Source: Clostridiales bacterium
GTDB taxonomy: Bacteria > Bacillota > Clostridia > Christensenellales > Aristaeellaceae
Reading direction: 5' to 3'
DNA: 64,000 nt
Assembly (NCBI GenBank): GCA_004557125.1
Contig: SFET01000007.1
Location: 38,976-102,975, forward strand
This document shows, piece by piece, positions 57,804 to 64,000 of this stretch. Position numbers and translations under genes: made by a program. Below the pieces are notes generated by a model, which ran no database searches, had not been told where the DNA came from, and saw only the letters and a list, made by a program, of their open reading frames with translations. Position 1 is the first letter of the stretch, and every line of letters begins with the position of its first letter.

Positions 57804-60251
57804 ATGGAATTCAAGAGGATGACAGTAGAACAGATTAAGCAGAACCTGATCGATAAGCTGCGCAGCAATTTCGGCTGCGAAATTACCGACGCGACCGAGG
57901 ACCAGCTGTACAAGGCCGTGGCGCTGACGGTGCGCGACGAGATCATGGAGCGCAGGACTGAGTCCCGCGGCGTGCGCAAGAGCACCGGTTCCAAGAAGGT
58001 GTACTATCTCAGCGCGGAGTTCCTGGTGGGACGTTCGCTGTTTTCCAACATGGTCAATCTGGTGAATGAGAAGAACTATGCGCAGGCGCTTGAGGAACTG
58101 GGCATCGACAGGACCATGATCTCCGAGCGCGAGCCGGAGCCGGGCCTGGGCAACGGCGGTCTGGGCCGCCTGGCGGCCTGCTTCCTGGACGCGCTGTCCT
58201 CCCTGGAACTGCCGGCCATGGGCTGCACCATCCGCTACGAGTACGGCCTGTTCCGCCAGAAGCTGGTGGACGGCTATCAGGTCGAGGTGCCCGACAACTG
58301 GCTGGACGGCGGCAACATCTGGGAGATCCCGCGCCCGGCGGAGACCGTCGAGGTACACTTCGGCGGCCGCGTGGAGCAGTATGAGGAGGACGGCCGCCTG
58401 TGCTTCCGCACGGTGGATTCCGTGGTCGTGCAGGCCGTTCCCTACGACATCCCCACCGTGGGCTACGATTCCAGCATGGTCAACATGCTGCGCGTCTGGT
58501 CCGCACGCTCTCCCAAGCGCATCGACATGCCCGCCTTCAACCGCGGCCAGTACGTCAAGGCCATGGAGGAGCGCGAGCTGGCCGAGGTCATCTCCAAGGT
58601 GCTCTATCCCAACGATGACTCCTGGCAGGGCAAGGAGCTGCGCCTGAAGCAGCAGTACTTCTTCTCCTCCGCCTCCGTGCAGTACATTGTCCGCGACTTC
58701 CTGTCCGTCTACGGCCCCCAGTGGTCCATCTTCCCGGACAAGGTCGCCATTCACATCAACGATACCCACCCCGCGGTGGCCATTCCCGAGCTGATGCGCA
58801 TCCTGATGGACGAGCACTACCTCAGCTGGGAGGAGGCCGAGGACATCTGCCATCGCACCTTCGCCTACACCAACCACACGGTGCTGCAGGAGGCGCTGGA
58901 GAAGTGGCCGGAGAACCTCTTTGCACAGACCCTGCCGCGCGTCTACCAGATCCTCTGCGAGATGAACCGCCGCCTGTGCGAGCGCCTGTGGGACGCCTAT
59001 CCCGGACAGTGGGAGCGCATCGGCCACATGGCCATCATCGCCTACAACCAGGTGCACATGGCCAACCTGTGCGTGGCCTGCACCCACTCCGTCAACGGCG
59101 TGTCCGGCATCCACACCGACATCCTCAAGAAGCAGACCTTCCACGACTACTACGTCATGGAGCCGGAGAAGTTCGTGTCCATCACCAACGGCATCACCCA
59201 TCGCCGCTGGCTGATCCAGTCCAACCCGGGCCTGTCCGATCTGATCGACTCCGCCATCGGCGACAAGTGGCGCAAGGACATGAACTACATTTCGGATCTG
59301 AAGCCCTTTGCGGATGATCCGGCCTTCCGCCAGAAGTTTGCCGAGGTGAAGTTCTACAACAAGCTGCGCTTCTCCGACCGCCTGCGCCGCATGCAGGGCA
59401 TCGAGGTCAATCCCGAGAGCATGTTCGACGCCCAGGCCAAGCGCCTGCACGAGTACAAGCGCCAGCTGATGAACGCGCTGGGCATCCTGATGCTCTACAA
59501 CAAGATCGACGAGGATCCCTCCTTCGAGATTCCGCCCAAGACCTACATCTTCGGCGCGAAGGCGGCCCCGGGCTATCAGCGCGCAAAGCTGACCATCAAG
59601 CTGATCAACTCCATCGCGGATCTGGTGCGCAAGCATCCCCGCGCCTCCAAGATGATCAATGTGGTGTTCCTGGAGAACTACTGCGTGTCCCAGGCGGAGG
59701 TTCTGATGCCCGCCGCCGAGGTCTCCGAGCAGATCTCCACCGCCGGCAAGGAGGCCAGCGGCACCGGCAACATGAAGTTCATGATGAACGGCGCGCTGAC
59801 CATCGGCACCATGGACGGCGCCAACTGCGAGATCTTTGACGCCGTGGGCGCGGACAACATTTACATCTTCGGCCTGACCGCCGACGAGGTGGAGCGCGGC
59901 TACGCCAGCTACCGCTCCTTCGAGATCTACGAGACCAACGCCGCCATCCGCAAGGTGCTCAACCAGCTGATCGACGGCACCCTGTGCCCGGAGCATCCGC
60001 ACATGTTCCAGGAGATCTACCACGGCCTGCTGTTTGGCGACAACGGCGGCATGCCCGATCCCTACTTCGTGCTGAAGGACCTGCCGATGTACATGGCCGC
60101 CCAGATGCAGATCTCCCGCGATTACACCGACAAGGATCTGTGGCTGCGCAAGGCCGTCATGAACACCGCCTGCTCCGGCGTGTTCGCCGCGGATCGCACC
60201 ATCAAGGAGTACAACGACAAGATCTGGCATCTGAAGCCGCTGAACCTGTAA
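57804..60251 (+). CDS. glgP: Glycogen/starch phosphorylase
   Basis: An 815-residue GT35 enzyme that cleaves alpha-1,4-glucan with phosphate to give glucose-1-phosphate. VYYLSAEFLVGRSLFSNMVNL, EPEPGLGNGGLGRLAACFLDALSSL and the PLP lysine K658 in EASGTGNMKFMMNGAL are diagnostic, and the size equals the family norm. ATG 57804 follows the GGAGGTG site by about 11 bases; upstream frame residues do not look like phosphorylase. A GH13 enzyme begins 4 bases after its stop, so the pair degrades branched glucan together. Confidence 0.95.
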   Translation: MEFKRMTVEQIKQNLIDKLRSNFGCEITDATEDQLYKAVALTVRDEIMERRTESRGVRKSTGSKKVYYLSAEFLVGRSLFSNMVNLVNEKNYAQALEELGIDRTMISEREPEPGLGNGGLGRLAACFLDALSSLELPAMGCTIRYEYGLFRQKLVDGYQVEVPDNWLDGGNIWEIPRPAETVEVHFGGRVEQYEEDGRLCFRTVDSVVVQAVPYDIPTVGYDSSMVNMLRVWSARSPKRIDMPAFNRGQYVKAMEERELAEVISKVLYPNDDSWQGKELRLKQQYFFSSASVQYIVRDFLSVYGPQWSIFPDKVAIHINDTHPAVAIPELMRILMDEHYLSWEEAEDICHRTFAYTNHTVLQEALEKWPENLFAQTLPRVYQILCEMNRRLCERLWDAYPGQWERIGHMAIIAYNQVHMANLCVACTHSVNGVSGIHTDILKKQTFHDYYVMEPEKFVSITNGITHRRWLIQSNPGLSDLIDSAIGDKWRKDMNYISDLKPFADDPAFRQKFAEVKFYNKLRFSDRLRRMQGIEVNPESMFDAQAKRLHEYKRQLMNALGILMLYNKIDEDPSFEIPPKTYIFGAKAAPGYQRAKLTIKLINSIADLVRKHPRASKMINVVFLENYCVSQAEVLMPAAEVSEQISTAGKEASGTGNMKFMMNGALTIGTMDGANCEIFDAVGADNIYIFGLTADEVERGYASYRSFEIYETNAAIRKVLNQLIDGTLCPEHPHMFQEIYHGLLFGDNGGMPDPYFVLKDLPMYMAAQMQISRDYTDKDLWLRKAVMNTACSGVFAADRTIKEYNDKIWHLKPLNL

Positions 60252-60255
60252 GCCT

Positions 60256-62097
60256 ATGACGCTCTATCACGATTCCCGTTCCGAGGAATACCGCAGCCCC
60301 ATGGGAGCCGCACCCTGCGCTGGCAAGGTGCGGCTGCGGGTGCGCGCCGATCAGGTGCGCTCCGTCACGCTGCGCATCTGGTGGAACGATGCGGAGTACC
60401 GCTGGTACATGCGCCGAGTGGAGAACGGCCTCTACGAGTACGAAATGTCCGTTCCGGAGCAGCCCGGCCTGCTCTGGTACTACTTCATCGCCGAGGACAG
60501 GGATGGCAACACCTGGTATCTGGGCAATGCCGACGACGGCATGGGCGGTGTGGGCAGCGTGACCCGGTCCGAACCGCCGGCCTTCCAGGTGACGGTGTAC
60601 GATCCCGATTACCGCACGCCGGAGTGGATGCGCGACGGACTGATGATGCAGATCATGGTGGACCGCTTCAACAATGCAGGCGGCACCGACATGAAGAATC
60701 TGCCCCGGGGCTCCTACTACCACGCCCACTGGGACGACGACCCCGCGCTGGTCATCAACGACAAGAAGGGCAGCAACTCCGCCAACGACTTCTTCGGCGG
60801 CAACCTGAAGGGCATCGAGGAGAAGCTGGACTACATCCGCAGCCTGGGCGTGACGGTGCTGTACTTCAACCCCATCTTTGAGGCGAACAGCAACCACAAG
60901 TATAATACCGGCGACTACATGAAGATCGACCCCTCCTTCGGCACGGAGCAGGACTTTAAGGAGCTCTGCGCCGCAGCGAAGAAGAAGGGCATTCACATCA
61001 TCCTGGACGGCGTGTTCTCCCACACCGGCTCGGACAGCGTGTACTTCGACCGCTACGGCAATTACGGCGGCAAGGGCGCCTACTGCGATCCCCAGAGCCC
61101 CTACCGCAGCTGGTACAACTTCAACAACTGGCCCGACGATTACGACAGCTGGTGGGGCTTCAACACCCTACCCAATGTCAACGAGGAGGACCCCAAGTAC
61201 AAGAAGTTCATCATCACCGGCCGGGACAGCGTGCTGGCCCACTGGATGCGCGCGGGCGCAGGCGGCTGGCGGCTGGACGTGGCCGACGAGCTGCCGATGG
61301 ACTTTCTGCGGGCGCTGCGCAAGCGGGAGAAGGGCATCGACCCGGATTCCGCGCTGATCGGCGAGGTCTGGGAGGATCCCACCAAGAAGGTGGCCTACGG
61401 CGAGCTGCGCTGCTACTGCACCGGCGATACGCTGGATGCGGTGATGAACTATCCCCTGCGCGAGGCGGTGCTGGACTTCATGCGCTGCCGCATCAACGCC
61501 CGGGAGTTCGTGCGCCGGGTGGAGAGCATGCGGGAGAACCAGCCGAAGCAGTTCTTCTATTCCCAGATGAACCTGCTGGGCAGCCACGACCGTCCCCGGG
61601 CGCTTTCCGTGCTGGCGGACGTAGGCAACATGGAGCCGGAGCGCAAGTACCGCTATCCCATCGAGCTGGAGCAGCGGGACTACGACCACGGCAAGCGCCG
61701 CCTGATCGCCGCGTGGAACCTGATCTGCGCGCTGCCGGGCATGCCCTGCATCTACTACGGCGATGAGGCGGGCCTCTACGGCATGAGTGATCCCTACTGC
61801 CGGGGCACCTATCCCTGGGGCAGGGAGGACAATGAACTGATCGAGGCCTTCCGGGATGCCGCAAAGCGCCGCATGAAGTCCCATGCGCTGCGCACCGGCG
61901 AGATGCAGCTGGACGCCATCGGCGAGGATGTGGTGCTCATCGAGCGCAGCATCCGCGGCGGCAAGGACGCCTTCGGCAAGTCCGCAAGGAACGAGACCTG
62001 TGCGCTGGCGGTGAATCGCGCGGCGGAGTCCCGCTGGATCGAGTACGCCGGCAAGCTGGTGGAGGTTCCCGGTGAGACTGCCCTGACGCTCAAATAA
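60256..62097 (+). CDS. GH13 alpha-glucan hydrolase (neopullulanase/maltodextrin-type), cytoplasmic
   Basis: A 613-residue enzyme without a signal peptide. An N-terminal starch-binding-like beta domain (about 1-120) precedes the GH13 barrel. Catalytic residues can be counted: nucleophile Asp341 (GWRLDVADE), acid/base Glu370 (IGEVWED) and Asp445 (GSHDRPR), with region I DGVFSHTG and region VII-type YYGDEAGLYG. A domain inserted after strand 3 contains GSNSANDFFGGNLKGI. It likely hydrolyses maltodextrins or alpha-1,6 branch points left by the phosphorylase encoded just upstream. Exact specificity (cyclomaltodextrinase or pullulanase type) is open. Confidence 0.9.
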   Translation: MTLYHDSRSEEYRSPMGAAPCAGKVRLRVRADQVRSVTLRIWWNDAEYRWYMRRVENGLYEYEMSVPEQPGLLWYYFIAEDRDGNTWYLGNADDGMGGVGSVTRSEPPAFQVTVYDPDYRTPEWMRDGLMMQIMVDRFNNAGGTDMKNLPRGSYYHAHWDDDPALVINDKKGSNSANDFFGGNLKGIEEKLDYIRSLGVTVLYFNPIFEANSNHKYNTGDYMKIDPSFGTEQDFKELCAAAKKKGIHIILDGVFSHTGSDSVYFDRYGNYGGKGAYCDPQSPYRSWYNFNNWPDDYDSWWGFNTLPNVNEEDPKYKKFIITGRDSVLAHWMRAGAGGWRLDVADELPMDFLRALRKREKGIDPDSALIGEVWEDPTKKVAYGELRCYCTGDTLDAVMNYPLREAVLDFMRCRINAREFVRRVESMRENQPKQFFYSQMNLLGSHDRPRALSVLADVGNMEPERKYRYPIELEQRDYDHGKRRLIAAWNLICALPGMPCIYYGDEAGLYGMSDPYCRGTYPWGREDNELIEAFRDAAKRRMKSHALRTGEMQLDAIGEDVVLIERSIRGGKDAFGKSARNETCALAVNRAAESRWIEYAGKLVEVPGETALTLK

Positions 62098-62110
62098 ACT
62101 CCAAATAATC

Positions 62111-62156
62111 GGAACTTCTGCACGTAAAATGTGTGGAAGTTCCTGCATTTTTGGCT
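62111..62156 (+). terminator. Terminator of the glycogen degradation operon
   Basis: GGAACTTC / GAAGTTCC with an inner CAC/GTG pairing, followed by TGCATTTTTGG. Confidence 0.75.
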
Positions 62157-62163
62157 GAATGCA

Positions 62164-62192
62164 TTGACGGCATGGAAACAACATGTTATGAT
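62164..62192 (+). promoter_or_regulatory. Promoter of the SLC6-type transporter gene
   Basis: TTGACG (62164-62169), 17-base spacer, TATGAT (62187-62192) with extended TGT. Confidence 0.75.
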
Positions 62193-62266
62193 GGAAAGTA
62201 CGATCATTGCAGCGATGGGGATGCATCCGATCCAAAGCGCTGCATGCAGGAAAGGCTTGTGATTCC

Positions 62267-63640
62267 ATGCAGAACCGGGAAAAATTCGCATCGAGGCTGG
62301 GCTTCATACTGATCTCTGCGGGCTGTGCCATCGGCCTGGGCAACGTGTACCGCTTCCCGATCATCACGGGCGCCTATGGCGGCGCATTCTTTGTGCTGAT
62401 CTACCTGGTGTTCCTGGCGCTGCTGGGCCTGCCGGTGATGCTCTGCGAACTCGCGGTGGGGCGCGGTAGCCAGCGCAGCATCGCCACCTCCTTCGAGGTG
62501 CTGGAGAAGAAGGGCCAGAAGTGGCACTGGATGAAGTATCTGGGCATCGCCGGCAACTACCTGCTGATGATGTTCTACACCTGCATCTCCAGCTGGATGG
62601 TGATCTACTTCGCGAAGTACCTGGGCGGCTCCATGATGCAGCACCAGGGCGTGGAGGCGCTGGGCGGCGTGTTCGGCGCTATGATCGGTAATGTGGGCCT
62701 GGTGCTGCCGGTCACCTTTGGCGTGATCCTGGTCTGCTTCGGCATCTGTTCGCTGGGCCTGCAGAAGGGCGTGGAGAAGATCACCAAGGTGATGATGGTG
62801 TTGCTGCTGGCGCTGATCCTCTGCCTGGGCGTGTACTCCTGTACCCTCAGCGGTGCGGGCGCGGGCCTGAAGTTCTATCTGGTGCCCTCGCTGGACCACC
62901 TGAAGGAGAGCGGCGTGTGGACGGTGATCGCCGCCGCCATGGGCCAGGCCTTCTTCACCCTGAGCATCGGCATCGGCTCCATCGCCATCTTCGGCAGCTA
63001 CATCGACAAGAATCGCAGCCTGACCGGCGAGGCCGTGACCATCGTCTCCCTGGACACCTTCGTGGCGCTGGCGGCGGGCCTGATCCTGTTCCCGGCCTAC
63101 TTCACCTTCAATGCCGGCGCGCAGGGCATCCCCGCGGATCAGGCGGGCGCGGGCTTTTTGTTCACCACCCTGTCCGCCATCTTCAATTCCATGGGGGCCG
63201 GGCGCATCGTGGGCGCGCTGTTCTTCCTGTTCATGACCTTCGCAGCGCTGTCCACCATCATCGCCGTGTTTGAAAACATCATGTCCTTCTGGCTGGAGCA
63301 GACGAAGCTCAGCCGCCGGAAGATCGCAATCATCAACATCGCCCTGCTGGCGGTGCTGTCGCTTCCGGCCATCTTCAGCGAGAACCTGTGGAGCGGCGTG
63401 CACCTCTTCGGCAAGAGCTTCATGGATATGGAGGACTACGTCGTCTCCAACCTGCTGCTGCCCATCGGCAGCCTGTTCTACGTGCTGTTCTGCACCTCCC
63501 GCTACGGCTGGGGCTGGAAGAACTTCGAGGGCGAGGTCAACACCGGCCGCGGCGTGAAGCTGCCCCGCTGGCTGCGCCCCTACATGACCTGGGTGCTGCC
63601 GGTCATCATCGCCGCAATCCTGGTGATGTCCGTGCTCTGA
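62267..63640 (+). CDS. Sodium-dependent transporter, NSS/SLC6 family
   Basis: A 457-residue transporter with about eleven TM helices of the LeuT fold. TM1 carries the unwound sodium and substrate site FILISAGCAIGLGNVYRFPIITGAYGGAFFVLIY; TM6 and TM8 regions follow (GQAFFTLSIGIGSIAIFGSY; FLFMTFAALSTIIAVFEN). Bacterial members take up amino acids such as tryptophan, leucine or tyrosine with sodium. ATG 62267 follows AGGAAAGG; the longer frame to 62207 covers promoter and leader. It is a single gene with its own promoter and terminator. Confidence 0.93.
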   Translation: MQNREKFASRLGFILISAGCAIGLGNVYRFPIITGAYGGAFFVLIYLVFLALLGLPVMLCELAVGRGSQRSIATSFEVLEKKGQKWHWMKYLGIAGNYLLMMFYTCISSWMVIYFAKYLGGSMMQHQGVEALGGVFGAMIGNVGLVLPVTFGVILVCFGICSLGLQKGVEKITKVMMVLLLALILCLGVYSCTLSGAGAGLKFYLVPSLDHLKESGVWTVIAAAMGQAFFTLSIGIGSIAIFGSYIDKNRSLTGEAVTIVSLDTFVALAAGLILFPAYFTFNAGAQGIPADQAGAGFLFTTLSAIFNSMGAGRIVGALFFLFMTFAALSTIIAVFENIMSFWLEQTKLSRRKIAIINIALLAVLSLPAIFSENLWSGVHLFGKSFMDMEDYVVSNLLLPIGSLFYVLFCTSRYGWGWKNFEGEVNTGRGVKLPRWLRPYMTWVLPVIIAAILVMSVL

Positions 63641-63662
63641 CGGACTGAATGTATCACCGTAG

Positions 63663-63684
63663 GGCGGGGTGCCCTCACCCCGCC
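63663..63684. repeat. GC-rich palindromic intergenic repeat
   Basis: GGCGGGGTG-CCCT-CACCCCGCC, preceded by GTAG. This form resembles the short palindromic repeats scattered between genes in many gut clostridia. Confidence 0.6.
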
Positions 63685-63685
63685 G

Positions 63686-63717
63686 CACGGTTCGGGACGA
63701 AGCCGAACCGTGTTTTC
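63686..63717 (+). terminator. Terminator of the transporter gene
   Basis: A 10-bp perfect stem CACGGTTCGG / CCGAACCGTG, 7-base loop, then TTTTC. Confidence 0.85.
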
Positions 63718-63801
63718 AGAACCAGACGTAAGAAATCAAGTCCATTTTTGCCGGGCTTGATTTCGTGCCTTGAGATACAGAATCATACGGATAGAAACAC
63801 A

Positions 63802-63837
63802 GCACCTCTGCCCCTTGAACCTATGGGGCAGAGGTGC
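63802..63837. terminator. Strong hairpin, terminator-like
   Basis: A 13-bp perfect stem GCACCTCTGCCCC / GGGGCAGAGGTGC, then GTTTATTGT. It may shield the IS element from outside transcription. Confidence 0.6.
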
Positions 63838-63911
63838 GTTTATTGTACCCCGAAAACCCCGCGCTAGGCGTGGGGTTCAGTGGAGCTTAAGCGGTGCGTA
63901 CGAAAGAAAAA

Positions 63912-63969
63912 CTCCTTTTGCTATAATGGAGATGCGGTCTGGCAACTGCATGACGAAAAGCAAAAGGAG
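63912..63969 (+). promoter_or_regulatory. Inverted repeat that can hide the tnpA ribosome site
   Basis: CTCCTTTTGC (63912-63921) pairs perfectly with GCAAAAGGAG (63960-63969), which contains the Shine-Dalgarno site. The left arm lies upstream of the tnpA -10 box, so only read-through RNA would fold. Confidence 0.65.
63918..63927 (+). promoter_or_regulatory. Extended -10 promoter of tnpA
   Basis: TTTGC-TATAAT with TGC directly before TATAAT (63922-63927), about 50 bases before the start codon. Confidence 0.6.
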
Positions 63970-63979
63970 GACATCCGCA

Positions 63980-64000
63980 ATGGCGAATGACAATAAGAGT
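63980..64000 (+). CDS. tnpA: IS200-like transposase TnpA, first 7 residues only
   Basis: ATG 63980 lies 10 bases after AAAGGAGG and encodes MANDNKS before the window ends. IS200-family Y1 transposases in clostridia typically begin MAN(D/N)xxSLxHT. The upstream hairpin and Shine-Dalgarno-masking repeat support this, but seven residues cannot prove it. Confidence 0.55.

Larger units (their letters stand above)
63641..63979. other. Non-coding region with terminators, palindromic repeats and an IS left end
   Basis: No gene of convincing quality. It holds the transporter terminator, a GC-rich palindrome (63663-63684), a 9-bp hairpin (63732-63764), a 13-bp hairpin (63802-63837) and the left end of an IS200-like element. 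A short frame at 63649-63867 is rejected as repeat-derived. Confidence 0.7.
63855..64000 (+). mobile_element. Left end of an IS200/IS605-family element (cut by window end)
   Basis: A subterminal hairpin (AACCCCGCGC-TAG-GCGTGGGGTT, 63855-63877) stands about 100 bases before a small ORF whose start resembles IS200-type TnpA. Such a hairpin is how Y1 transposases find the left end. The right end lies outside. Confidence 0.6.

Noticed and set aside
57762..60230. Minus-strand open frame opposite glgP
   Set aside because: Antisense shadow of a highly conserved enzyme; composition not protein-like.

Overview
The window comes from a GC-rich, anaerobic, spore-forming member of the Bacillota (class Clostridia). 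The evidence is a group-B-like [FeFe] hydrogenase, the sporulation pair yabP-yabQ next to divIC with a sigma-E type promoter, strong Shine-Dalgarno sites, ATGA-coupled genes, occasional TTG/GTG starts, CDP-glycerol-type wall polymer genes and an AddB nuclease. No rRNA or tRNA gene was found. I cannot name the species; a gut clostridium of the Christensenellales/Oscillospirales kind is an inference only.

Layout. 1-2.5 kb: two related extracytoplasmic proteins sharing a PstS-like domain, the second fused to WG repeats. 2.6-6.3 kb: a tightly coupled housekeeping operon (YigZ, pseudouridine synthase, two Cof-type HAD phosphatases, TrmL). 6.4-8.7 kb: metY-metA, homocysteine synthesis through O-acetylhomoserine. 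8.7-10.7 kb: an OmpR-type two-component system. 10.7-17.3 kb, minus strand: a MacAB-like export operon with three adaptor-type proteins and a Thr-Pro-repeat secreted protein. 17.5-18.1 kb: a YjdF-like membrane protein.

18.2-25.9 kb is the most unusual block. On the minus strand, an ECF sigma factor lies between a secreted protein and a membrane protein, and each of these two carries five copies of a His/Cys repeat. Divergently on the plus strand lie a ZorA/MotA-like channel with a long coiled-coil tail, a MotB/OmpA-like partner, a one-TM protein with a possible NTF2-like fold, and a one-TM coiled-coil protein. ECF-type promoter motifs with the same spacing point both ways from the shared intergenic region, so I propose that the two halves may form one envelope-sensing or envelope-machine regulon.

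26-30.2 kb: a cell-wall polyol-phosphate cluster (CDP-glycerol transferase, an SDR-TagD fusion, an IspD/TarI-type cytidylyltransferase, a sugar-nucleotide epimerase). 30.2-31.2 kb: divIC-yabQ-yabP. 31.3-36 kb: DUF4085-like protein, PHP-domain protein, acyltransferase and GT-C type membrane protein. 36.2-39.2 kb: rpmH-rnpA-yidD-yidC-jag, without the usual dnaA and mnmE neighbours. 39.5-42.7 kb: a sugar ABC importer. 42.9-49.2 kb: [FeFe] hydrogenase, a very large receptor joining a truncated kinase-like lobe to peptidoglycan-binding repeats, and a HAD-thymidylate kinase fusion. 49.4-54.2 kb: small export protein, AddB, GNAT. 54.2-55.8 kb: a LexA/CI-like repressor facing an orphan terminase small subunit and a holin-like protein across three operator-like palindromes. 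55.9-56.2 kb: a hairpin-rich non-coding block. 56.2-63.6 kb: aminotransferase, glycogen phosphorylase plus GH13 glucanase, and an SLC6-type transporter. The right edge cuts the start of an IS200-like element.
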